Source: Seminavis robusta (Eukaryota; Bacillariophyta; Bacillariophyceae; Naviculales; Naviculaceae). Taken from it: a DNA stretch of 64,000 nt. A model generated the notes under the pieces. It searched no databases and was not told the DNA's origin. It saw only the letters and a list, made by a program, of their open reading frames with translations. Positions 43,604 through 53,098 of the stretch are shown here, in pieces (position 1 is the first letter of the stretch; the number at the start of each line of letters is the position of its first letter). Both the position numbers and the translations under genes were made by a program. The DNA lies in contig CAICTM010000039.1 in NCBI GenBank assembly GCA_903772945.1, positions 94,512 to 158,511 of the forward strand, written 5' to 3'.

Positions 43604-45772
43604 TCAGGTCTTGTCATCAAGGACAGACGTGGGGCTTGTCTCAGCACGAGCCTTATCATCGTAGAGAGCCGAAGCATTCACATCAATCTTTGGGGCCACC
43701 GTCGTCCCAACACACTCCTTTGTGGTCACTCCCTCGACTGAAATGTTGTCGTTGTCGTGTTCTTCGTGGGCTACTTTCTGCTTCTTGCTTACGGGCCTTT
43801 CACCGTCGCAATCAGCGTCAGAAGGAGCCAAGGTGGCTGGATCTTCAACCGAGCGATCCAATGTTGGGTTGTCAGTCACCATCTCCATGTTGGTAGCATC
43901 CTGCATGGGAGCATCCGGTCCATCACACTTGCTACACTCCTTGAGAAATCTGCAGTACTCACAAACCAAATACGCCCAGCTCTGTGGATCCTCCAAGCTT
44001 GTTGTCACAGGCAACCGGCTGAACTTATCGTATGCAGTTTGGTCAATGGGCTCGAGCACACCCTTCGAGGACACTTGCACTGCCGTGGCTGCATGCACAG
44101 AGGGATCATTGAACATTTGGTCCTTGACGCTGCTGCGAAGGCGGTCAATACACTGGAGTTCGCGACAAAACTCGCTCTTCAGATCTGCAAGGGCCATGCC
44201 CAGGTCCTGAAGCACCAGGTCCCATTCGAGCCAAGTCATATTCTTGAAGTCCACGGGGGCTTCGTCTATGTGGGCAATTTGTGCAGCTTGACTGCTCGAG
44301 CCCCCAAATTTCTTGACCTGCCCACTTGCCTTTTCCACAACCAGATTTATCTGGTGGCGGATCAACTCGTTGAGCTTTTCGACGGCTTTTTCCTTCTCCG
44401 ATGTCCAACCAACTTTGGTTGCGAAGTGAACATAGTCCTTTTCGGTGGTCAAGGAGGCTCTTGAGATGATGGACATCCAGCGGCCCAGAGATTTTTGCAA
44501 AGGTTGACTCTTTCGCACTATCATATGATTTCCAAACTGCATCAGGGAGAGAATCAGTGGGCACTCCGAGTGCTTGGAGCTGTTCATAGAGTTTCTGGTG
44601 ATTCTCGATGAGACCACCCAGGCCCTTGGACTCGTCTCCAAGGTGCCTAAGGTTGAACTCAAGTTTCGTTTGGATCAGTTGCCGTTGATTGTCAACCCCA
44701 AACACAACCTGTTTGAACGATTCGAGGAATGTCTCAAAGTTGGTCTCTTTGAGGCGCTCTTCCGCTGTCGTCACGTCAGCGATAGTAAAGTGGTCGTACA
44801 CTTTCTTGTACTTTTGTTCCGTCGATTGATTTCTCCACTCCCGCCTGCCCATGCAGGGGTCTTGGCCCACCTGTGAGAATTGAGTTGCAGCAACAGGAGT
44901 GAGGAAGGCGACATCACTGCTACGGGAAATCTATCATTCGAGTCCACACGAAGCACAAACAGACACCTTCGATGCACGCACCTGGTCAATCAAGTCCATT
45001 GGGCAGTTTTCGAATTCTTTGATATCCTTATTGCGTGTTGCGTAGAACATGTGGGCCAACTGAGACGACACGGGGATGAGAAACAACTTCTTTTGGACCT
45101 CCTCGTTGGAAGCTTCGGAACCAGTAGCTACACTGGTTTCGCGCCATAGACTTCCTTGAACAGTGCACGGTACCTCTCTACGCTCTCTTGCGTTCCCCTG
45201 TTTTTGGGCTCATCGACTTTGTTGAGCAGGCTAAAGTGAGGAATGTCTCGCTTCACAGGAATGTCTTCCTTCTCAGGAATGTCTCCCTTCTCATTGGAAA
45301 GCTCTTTGATCAACTCCAAGAGCTTTCGATTCTCGGGCTTTTCAGCGGGAACAGTCACGTCCAAAACAGAGATGACAAGATCGTATGATGCCCAATGCTC
45401 GCGGACATAAGCTTCCACCTTGGAGCTTTCGTCAAGCCCAGGAACATCGCACACGAACAAGTCTGTGTCATCACGAATCTTCCCTCCAAAGTTTTTGAAA
45501 GGAACATCGATGATGGTTGACTCTAGCTTTTCAAAGTGTTCGCCCTACTTGTTTTGTTGTTTGAGTTCTTCGTATACAGCAGACTCTTCGACGTCGCATC
45601 CTTCCTTGGTTAGACGAAAGGCGTAAACTTTCGAAGTCTCACGGTTAAAGCTAACCGGGCTGTAAGTCCCCCGAAACATCGCATTCAATGTAGTGCTCTT
45701 TCCAACACTCATGTTTCCAAGCAAGAGCGCTCGAATAGCGAAAGGTTTGGATGTGGGGGGTTGAAGCTTCAT
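43604..45772 (-). pseudogene. dynamin-like GTPase with one stop and two frameshifts
   Basis: ATG 45772 starts I-R-A-L-L-L-G-N-M-S-V-G-K-S-T-T (P-loop). In the same frame an in-frame TAG at 45545-45547 interrupts, and coding sense continues after it into F-V-C-D-V-P-G-L-D (G3 motif) and L-L-N-K-V-D-E (G4 motif). Near 45,128-45,155 sense moves to another frame (S-V-A-T-G-S-E-A-S-N-E-E-V...F-L-I-P-V-S-S-Q-L-A-H-M-F-Y). An intron at 44871-44981 is intact and phase 0. Near 44,460-44,480 a second shift leads to the C-terminal part, which ends with Cys-rich and nuclear-signal-like sequence (PVSKKQKVAHEE) and a stop at 43604. The GTPase motifs and spacing fit the Dynamin_N superfamily. Three lesions in one gene, next to long intact genes, argue for a pseudogene over random sequencing error; a recoded stop is possible but unsupported. 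Confidence 0.65.
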
Positions 45773-46971
45773 TCATCATTGGCGTAGATGTCATTTTCTT
45801 GTGGCCTACTCGAATTTGCCGGGGATCTAAATGAAATTATGGGGGAAGGAACCTGGTTTGTCATTTGGTCCCGTGGTCCCAGGCTGCCCGCAAGGTGCCA
45901 ATGTGATTGGAAGACGAAGAACCACCGGTGCGCGAAACGTCCATGATCGGCTGCATGTTTAGCTGTATTGATCCAATGAATTGGCTGGCATCTTTCTCGT
46001 GGCCTAACATTGGCGGTTCTCTTGGAAAGGTGTATTGTCTACTAGCTAGTAGGATACGCTCTAAGCGGGTACCGGTACACACTCACCTGGCCAGCTACCG
46101 TACCGGTACGATGTATGGCCATACCGTATGCATAGTAGCCAGCCGCTGCGTGACTCGCTGGGCGTGACGGTCTCAGGCGTGCGTGTTCACCTGAAAACCT
46201 GAAATGAAACTTCCTTTTATGGGTCCTTTCCGATAATATGCCATACCAGGTACAGTACACTTGTAGTACATGCATGCCTGTACCGAGCCCAGAATTGAAT
46301 CGAATCCTCACGCCCAGAACCGCGGAACCTCTCTTGAACGGAACAAAGACCATGTTGGCATCCAGCATAGCCAAACCAATGACGAATTCAAGACCGAGAC
46401 TGTCCAGCTTGCGCGTATCTCCGGTTTGCCATGAATGTACCACCTGCCATCGCTTCACGGCCGATGGGTGAGAGCAACTCAGTTCTTCAACAGGAAGGAC
46501 GACGCTTCCTCTGCAGGCGACACGGTGTCCACTCCCCAGAATAATCTTGAAGAGCAGAAATCCCCAAGACGCCTGTCGGAAATGTCTTTTTCCTTTTTTG
46601 TGGATTGCTGCTGTCTGTCGTGTCGGCGGTGTCAATGAAGCCAGGCGACGATGGTCTTGCCTTTTTTCGAGCGCAAACAATGATTCCGTCTGATGAAGCT
46701 CGTCCTGACTTTTCGTCGTTGTATATGGTTGAAATAAGGTTGTTGTTGTGGTCGGCTGTCGACTACCGAACAACCAAGGTAGAGCATGATCTCTTGTGTA
46801 TCTTCTTTTGCGACGTTCTGCGCTTCATCACCCAAACAGGAATGAGAAGCATTCAGTGTTGGGCTGGTTATTCTGCGTGATGCCCGTGCATCCCCAAGAG
46901 ACGGAAAAGAGTAACGCCAGTCAATACATAGTCATAAAAGTACTGATGAGCAGAGCGGACTAGTGTGGCAA
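45773..46971. other. intergenic, no supported gene
   Basis: A long minus-strand frame (46042-46773) exists but has no ATG at its start and no family-like content. TACCGGTA palindromes occur at 46069-46110. Confidence 0.35.
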
Positions 46972-47831
46972 TCATTTTGTTTCTGGTTTCTTGTGGACTG
47001 GTTTGAGTACAATGAGAAAGAATGGGAATTCCACCTCCAACAACAATGACTCTTCTTCTTCTTCTGTTGTATCAGATGTAAATTGCTGGTGCAACCATTC
47101 CATGGGATCTTGTTGTTGTTGTTGGGCACAGTGTTGTCGTAAATTGACGAGTCCACTAAACGTTCGCACATAATCGAGGAATTGGTGTCGCGTCCAAGAT
47201 TCGGTTTGTTTGTGGTAGTGTCGTTGGACAATAATTTCCATACTGTTGTATGTGGGCAATTCGGCAAAGGCATGATCGACCAATCGTCGATCGACATTCC
47301 AAAAGGAGTCTTTTGGCGCACAGTGACTCTTGAGGCGTTGGTGATAAAACTCGTGTTGGAATACGGTATGGAGTGCATCGTTGTTGGTAATGGCACATAT
47401 TCCATATCCAAAGATCCCCACAATGCCATGCGAAGGATGCAAGACACGACGTGCTTCTTGGAGAAACAATTGGTCCGTAGTATCCTTCAGGAACCAATGA
47501 TAGGCTTGGGCCACGGTAATGGCATCATAGAATTCACCCTGTTCGGAATTTGGCAATTGGGTAGCATTTCCCACCTGATAGCGAATATTCTTTTTGGCAT
47601 GTGCCAATTGTCGTTCCGACTTGTCCATGGCGATCACAACATGGTCAAACTCTTGTGCCAACAAGACACTCAGTTGACCCGATGCTGCCGCCACATCCAA
47701 CACCGTCTGTCGTTCTGAATTTGGAAGATACGAGACAAACTGTTGTACTGTACCAATTCCACAGGATACAAAGGTTGGGCATACAGCGTCGCACCCGGAC
47801 CAAACTCATCCGTCGGACAGGAACTGGTCAT
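46972..47831 (-). pseudogene. class I SAM-dependent methyltransferase with one frame break
   Basis: From ATG 47831 the frame reads D-E-F-G-P-G-A-T-L-Y-A-Q-P-L-Y-P, the usual start of type-11 methyltransferases. At about 47,745-47,765 it must change frame to continue Q-Q-F-V-S-Y-L-P-N, then motif I V-L-D-V-A-A-A-S-G-Q-L, V-V-I-A-M-D-K-S, and motif III-like F-Y-D-A-I-T-V-A-Q-A-Y-H-W-F. The remainder (E-A-R-R-V-L, then the C-terminal lid) is open to 46972. Motif I has A-A-A-S-G-Q where G-x-G-x-G is usual (L-D-V-A-A-A-S-G), a common variant. The small molecule methylated is unknown. A single indel could be a sequencing error, so the gene may be functional; the gap is too short for an intron. Confidence 0.65.
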
Positions 47832-47956
47832 CTTCCTACCTGCAACGCTTGTGCCATAGCCTCTCAAGCTAGCTACCAGTCTCAGTTGACGCCGTCGACA
47901 ATGTTATGCCGTGTTGCTGCATGTTGCATCGATCCGAGCATGCGGAAAGGCTGTCA

Positions 47957-48003
47957 AACCCTGACCCTACCGTACCTAGTTTGTGATGGATCTTTTGGAT
48001 CTT
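47957..48003 (+). promoter_or_regulatory. upstream motif shared with the D-lactate dehydrogenase gene
   Basis: AACCCTGACCCTACCGTA followed by CCT, a short gap, GATGGA and TTTGGATCTT. The same order appears at 58530-58572. Here it lies ~85-130 bp before the ATG at 48087. It could be a promoter element or a dispersed-repeat fragment. Confidence 0.45.
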
Positions 48004-48086
48004 TTCGCCCTTTCTTCAGGAGAACACAAACTTTTTTGTGATAGAGCACTTGCCGATGTTGTAACATCAATCATAGATAGTATACC

Positions 48087-49541
48087 ATGACGACAACGAC
48101 AACAACAACAACAACAACCAAGATGAAGAATGAACTCGGATACGAGATGGTCGAGTCTTTGGAGGATCTATTGGGACGCCTGTTGGTTGCTTCCGAGCGC
48201 AAGATTAGCCGATCGGTCGAACCCGATGAAGCCGTGTGGATGTTAGGGTTGCCCTATCCGGCCGATGCTACCAATGATCATTTACGCACACTGCAGCGTC
48301 TCTACGTGGCATTATTGCAGAACGATCCTGTTCTCGATCGATTATTGAATATGTCAGAGGAAGAAGATCAAGCCATTCCATTACTGTACTTTTTAGAGTT
48401 TCCATTCATGGTGCTCTGTGCCCGCAAAGACAAGACGGGCTTGTTGCAGTGCCAGAATCAACAAGACTTTGAAATTACAGAGATTGCCAGACGGATACTC
48501 TGTCATGCCAAGATACTCTCGTTTTGTCGCACCGTCATTGCACCACACAACACGACGTGTTCCGCTTCTCTCATTACCAGTGCGCTTGGAATCCTCAACA
48601 GTCTCAGTGATGCCTTGGGGATTCTGTCCAACTCCAAGGCCAAAAAGATGATTCAGAGACATGTCTACCGGCATGAGTCGTTTAATGATGGATTTCTCGA
48701 ATTACGTGACGACTTGGCTACCCTCTTGTCCTCCCACGGTAATAATCCAAAACCACAAATGGTGGCCAATGCCATTCTGGTACAGTGGGAACTGGTGGGA
48801 ACCGTGGCAGGCAGAGATATGGCTCCCTCCATTCTCGGCAGTGCACCCCAGCGAGACGTTTTTGAACAGGCAGTGCTTCGTGTACGAGACCAGTTGGATC
48901 CAATGGTAGTGTTGCATTTGCTACAACGACTCGGATCTTGTGACAGCGACACTACAGTTAGAAGCTCATCATCACCCTCCGCTCCCCGCGCCGTCTATGT
49001 ATGTGGCAATGGCGGCTGCCGCAAGAAAACCACCAAACGGTGTGATCAATGCAAATGTGTCGGATATTGTTCGAGAGAATGCCAAGTGGCCGATTGGAAA
49101 GCCGGACACAAAAAAGTATGCAACAAAAGCAAAAGCAAGAAACAGAATGACAAAAAAATAGGTGCGGCGGCAGCAGAGACGCGAGACGTCACGAGCCCCG
49201 CATTGGCAAAACAAAACGAGCTTCTCCAGAAAAATCCCGGATTTGATTATGTGATTGTACTGCCCGAGGGAAAGCATGATATGGGAGTGCAACTGGGAAT
49301 TCCCGATATAAAGGCCGCGTTTGGATGCCTGCGGTCCCAAGCACCGCAGGATCCACAGTGTGTCAGCACCATGTACAAGTTTTTGCACGCAACTCATCCA
49401 TTGCACAAAGAAATCATTCGCAAACAGCTCTTGGCGGAGTATGGAGTAGATCCAGAGACTCTACTACGAGGACCCAGCCTGGACGAGTGGAACAACAACA
49501 GCAATGGTCCGAGCCAACAAGTCATGGAAGTTGTGGACTAG
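48087..49541 (+). CDS. MYND zinc-finger protein (484 aa)
   Basis: Single exon; ATG 48087 begins a Thr run (MTTTTTTTTTTK) coded by ACA/ACG triplets. Residues ~20-290 are a helical region without a recognised domain. From Cys306 a MYND finger is complete: V-C-G-N-G-G-C, T-K-R-C-D-Q-C, V-G-Y-C-S-R-E-C-Q, D-W-K-A-G-H-K-K-V-C. The finger is followed by a basic KSKSKKQNDKK stretch. The C-terminal ~120 residues are conserved-looking (DYVIVLPEGKHDMGVQLGIP). MYND fingers usually mediate protein-protein contacts. The binding partner is unknown. It shares an upstream motif with the gene at 58625. Confidence 0.85.
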   Translation: MTTTTTTTTTTKMKNELGYEMVESLEDLLGRLLVASERKISRSVEPDEAVWMLGLPYPADATNDHLRTLQRLYVALLQNDPVLDRLLNMSEEEDQAIPLLYFLEFPFMVLCARKDKTGLLQCQNQQDFEITEIARRILCHAKILSFCRTVIAPHNTTCSASLITSALGILNSLSDALGILSNSKAKKMIQRHVYRHESFNDGFLELRDDLATLLSSHGNNPKPQMVANAILVQWELVGTVAGRDMAPSILGSAPQRDVFEQAVLRVRDQLDPMVVLHLLQRLGSCDSDTTVRSSSSPSAPRAVYVCGNGGCRKKTTKRCDQCKCVGYCSRECQVADWKAGHKKVCNKSKSKKQNDKKIGAAAAETRDVTSPALAKQNELLQKNPGFDYVIVLPEGKHDMGVQLGIPDIKAAFGCLRSQAPQDPQCVSTMYKFLHATHPLHKEIIRKQLLAEYGVDPETLLRGPSLDEWNNNSNGPSQQVMEVVD

Positions 49542-50019
49542 CAAACTGGTGACGACCAAAACGTTTTGAAGGTCCGCTAGCTAGATAGAATGCCGTCAGA
49601 ACGGCCTGAAAGTAATAAAATAAGATCCTTGTCACACCTTTTGTATTCTTTGGTGAAGTTGCACGCAAAATGCGTGTGCTTGAGCTGCACGTGCCGAACA
49701 CGTTACTGAGGATTGCGAGTTGAATCAATCATCTTCAGCGACTAGCTAGCTAGCTATCAGAACCTCAACTGTACATGGCTCCAGTAGTTGTGTCGTCTTA
49801 TTGTAGTACCAGTATCCAGCACCTCTAGCTAGCTAGCTAGCTAGCCAGGAACCAGAGGGTGGTTGGCAGAGGCCAAAGAGATGATGCTAGTGAACCCTAA
49901 CCCTGGTACCGTTTCCAAATCCAGTTCCTGACCGGTTTACGAAGAAGCTCGATCGGTTCACAGCGGCGTTAGCCGCTGTGACGTGGCATGAGGTACCCAA
50001 ACCACCCTACGGGACTAGG
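49542..50019. other. intergenic left of the Merlin-like element
   Basis: It is dominated by TAGCTAGCTAGC runs (49743-49755, 49826-49845) and has no gene. The sequence abutting the element is 'ctacgggactagg'. Confidence 0.5.
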
Positions 50020-50085
50020 CAACGCTGGCCCGCTTTTTCAAAAATCCCCTTGGTGCTCTCAAACAACGTCCCCTATCACCCAGAG
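50020..50085 (+). repeat. Merlin-like element, left terminal inverted repeat
   Basis: It starts CAACGCTGGCCC, an exact match to the reverse complement of the right end. It continues CTTTTTCAAAAATCCC, TGCTCTCAAA, TCCCC and CACCCAGA with scattered mismatches against the right arm. Confidence 0.75.
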
Positions 50086-50266
50086 CTAATTTACTTAAGG
50101 GCTTGTCACTCCCCATGTTTTAGTCAGACGCGACCATGAGTTTGGGTCTTATAAGTAGGCCTAGTACATATTATCCTACAGTTACGTCTTGTTCTTTCTG
50201 TTTTTTTTCCCAAAAACTCCTTGGGGTATCACATCATTACACGCACCTAAACAACCATCCACACAG

Positions 50267-52394
50267 TCACTTCTTTTTCCCTCCTCTGCCATCACTCTTT
50301 TCGTCTCCCTCCTTCTTCTCCTGGTCTGGATCGAACATGTCCATGATAGCTCCCATGGTGGCTGCAATCGCATTGTGGACTGGGGATGGAGGACGGTCAG
50401 TGTTTCGAGCAACACCAGCACTGACATCAACAAAGTAGTAGATGAGAGATGGGTCATCTCTAAACATGCGAATGATGGATGCTTTGGCTAGTTTCAAAAT
50501 GACTGTCGTTGCAGCTTTCACAATTGCGTCCCTCGAGGCTTTGTCAGCTGGAGCGAGTGTTGGTGATGGCACTCTGTAGCCACGGAGCTGGGACTTGCCA
50601 TTCTCGTCTGCTGTGGTTTCCAGCACTGTTTGGATGGCTTTCGCTCCTGGGAAGCCTTGCATCCTGGAGTACGTAGTTGCAGCAGACTTCCAATTACGTA
50701 GCATAGCATCGTGAGCCCACTCGGCTGAGTTACGCCAATACTTAGGCTTGGCATCAGATTGCGGGGGAGTGATGGGGTCGTTGACTTCTTCGTCGCCTTT
50801 CTCCTCTGCACGCTTCTTCTTTCTCTCTTCCTTCCTTTCTTCGTGACGAACTTTTGCTCTTGCTTTCCTGGCTTTCCACTTGTCCGGGTATCTTCTTTTC
50901 TTCTTCTTCTTCCCTTTTGTGTTCTTCGTGCCCTTCGCCGTTCCCTTTTTCTGTGTCTTCTTGCTGGTCCTCCTCTTGCGCTGGACAGTTTTCTTGCTGA
51001 GCCTATGGTAGGATTCTTCTTCGTCTGTGCTGTCATCTGATGGATCAGAGTCGGAGTCAGAGCTGCTGTCGGGGAGAGGGATTGATGCAACTGGAGGGGG
51101 CTTCTTACGGGGCACAAAGGGTGTGGGTTTCCTCCTGTTGCTTTCGTTCGCTTTGGGCATCTGGGCAGTTCCCTTGAGTGCAGGTGGTTTCTTGTCGCCC
51201 TCTTCTGTGTCGTCTGTGCCTTCTGAGTCGTCGTCAACTTCAATAGCATCATCTGCTGTGGACCCGGCACTGAAACGCACTTTGGTCTTCTTGTTGAGTT
51301 CCTCGTTACATAAGCCACTGTCTGACTCTGTGTCAGAGTCAACCTCGATGGCCTCCTGATTGGTCCTCCCGACTGGTGCTTCTTTGTTGTGGGGGTTCTC
51401 CACCCCCTGACGATTACCGTTGCTGGAGCGACAGAATTCAGGTGTCTTCCTTGTGTCACGCCTCTTCTTTGGGGGGGACTTTGTTGGAGTTCCACCTTCT
51501 TTTGGCACTGCCACCCATGTGTTCGGCGTGACACCACCTGGCCCTTTTGTGCCAATGTAAAGGTTCAACAGATGGTTCTCATTGTCGGTGATATCGGCAG
51601 GGTTCTTGGAGAGTAGAAACTCAATGACCCGGTCCAGGTGTCCAGGTTGGCTTTCGTCGATGTTGACTATCTCGTCATAGTCAACCAACTGAGCAGCTTG
51701 CTTCCACATATAACCGTTTGGAAGCTTCGACAAACTGGGAGGTGCTTCTGCTTCACTGGCCTTCTTCGCTGGTGATGGGACAGAAGGCTGCTTCTCCTGC
51801 GAGTTGTCTTCGGTACGTGGCTGGTCTGCATTGTCCTCGGCAGGGGCACTCGCCGACTGTTTGTTGGAGATGCCACCATCGTTGACAGGGCGGAAGCTGT
51901 TCTGCTCGTTCAACTGCGTCTGAGGGTCCACGCGCATCTGCGTGAAGAGCAACTTGTGTCAGTCCGGCTATGTGTAGACTGGACAAACTGAATTTGTTAG
52001 AAACTTACTTGTTGCCCGCGGAAGTCTTGAGTGAGGTGTTCTCTGGAAGCAGCCCAGAAAAGTGGTTTAAGTCCGCACGCACACTGTCGTCGTAGTAATT
52101 CAGCCCTTCCGCTTCACTCTCGTCCTGTTCTCCTTCAAGCAAGCCTTCTCTGGAAAGCCCTGGGATACGCTGCCTTGAACCGTCGTAGTTCGGATCTTTG
52201 GCAGGGCTTGGTTCACGGGCGTTCGACTCGTTGTTCGTTGACTCTGGTGGCTGTTCGTCATTGTTGGCATGGTTGGCCGTCTCATTGTGATTGGGGCGGT
52301 CCGGGTTGACACCCTCTTCGTTGGATGTCCGCGCAGTCTCCTTTTTGTCGCCGTGGACACCATCATCTCCTGCCTTCTCCAAGTTGTTGTTCAT
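50267..52394 (-). CDS. charged companion protein of the Merlin-like element (~671 aa)
   Basis: Two exons on the minus strand: 52009-52394 from ATG 52394, and 50267-51896. The donor is GTAAGT at 52008; I chose the acceptor ACAG before 51896 because it is the nearby AG that keeps both reading frames, giving a 112-bp intron. It is the least certain point. Exon 1 is acidic and Asn-rich. The middle alternates acidic blocks (DSSSDSDSDPSDDSTDEEES) with a strongly basic region (KGKKKKKRRYPDKWKARKAR). The C-terminal ~130 residues look globular: W-R-N-S-A-E-W-A-H-D-A-M-L, then V-I-L-K-L-A-K-A-S-I-I-R-M-F-R-D-D-P-S. No family is recognised. Divergent arrangement with the transposase suggests co-regulation and a DNA- or histone-contacting accessory role, which is inference. 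Confidence 0.7.
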
Positions 52395-53098
52395 TTGAGC
52401 GGCTTCTGACTTTTCGCTGTTGCTGAGTGCAGAAACAACAATTTTGTGAGAGTTCTGGTGTGTGCGAGAGAAGTGAGGATTCAAGCAGAGCGAGGGAAAA
52501 CAGAAGCAAGAAATCGGGTTGAGAGCGGACTCAGCTGCACCAAGAACATTTCAAAACGTCTAAGTATGACACACAGGATCAGCTCTGGTGACGGATCGAG
52601 GTACGGCGGCACAATGGGTATTACTGTAAATGAATAGTTCTATGTTTCTTTAACTATCGAAGCAATGCTTAGGCATGGTCTCGGATCTTTTCGGCATTGC
52701 AGAGCCAACTAGTCTGTATCTTTCTTCCTTTTCGATCGGCTAAGTGACATCGTGCAACAGCAAACAAATAGAGACCGCACAATCCAGCCCTTTCGGTTGA
52801 CGATCCTGCCTTTTCAGTTGTTTCCTATGTAGATTGGTTTTGAGTTTGGCGGCAACGATGGACTGGGCTCGGGAGTTGTTTTGCTGTGAGAGGATGCGGG
52901 GCGATTTCGAGCGTCCAGTTTTCTGTGGAAGAAACAGTAAGCGCGGGAGACGGAAAAAGCTGTGAGTGCTTGTTTCTGTAGGGGGCAGCTCCGTTCCTCT
53001 GACTTGTTGTGGCTCACAAAATTTCTAGTTTGGGTTTTTTGGTTCTTTTCTTTTTTGTTTGTTGTTGATTGTTGTTGTTTTCTTTTTTGACATTGAGG
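52395..53098. promoter_or_regulatory. shared intergenic region between two divergent genes of the element
   Basis: 704 bp separate the start codons of the companion gene (-) and the transposase (+), so both promoters must lie here. The transposase side is pyrimidine/T-rich (53030-53092, with GTTGTTGTTTTC runs). No TATA box can be called with confidence. Confidence 0.5.

Noticed and set aside
44145-44460. Continuation of the first GTPase exon-2 frame beyond the frame break
   Set aside because: The sequence becomes incoherent after about 44,470, while the other frame continues protein-like to 43604.
46042-46773. 243-codon minus-strand open frame
   Set aside because: The frame starts at a TTG, the first in-frame ATG is far downstream, and no part resembles a protein family.
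50518-51555. 345-codon minus-strand frame overlapping the Merlin companion gene
   Set aside because: It is a frame shadow of the charged companion gene; the alternative frame gives the structured C-terminus and a consistent first exon.
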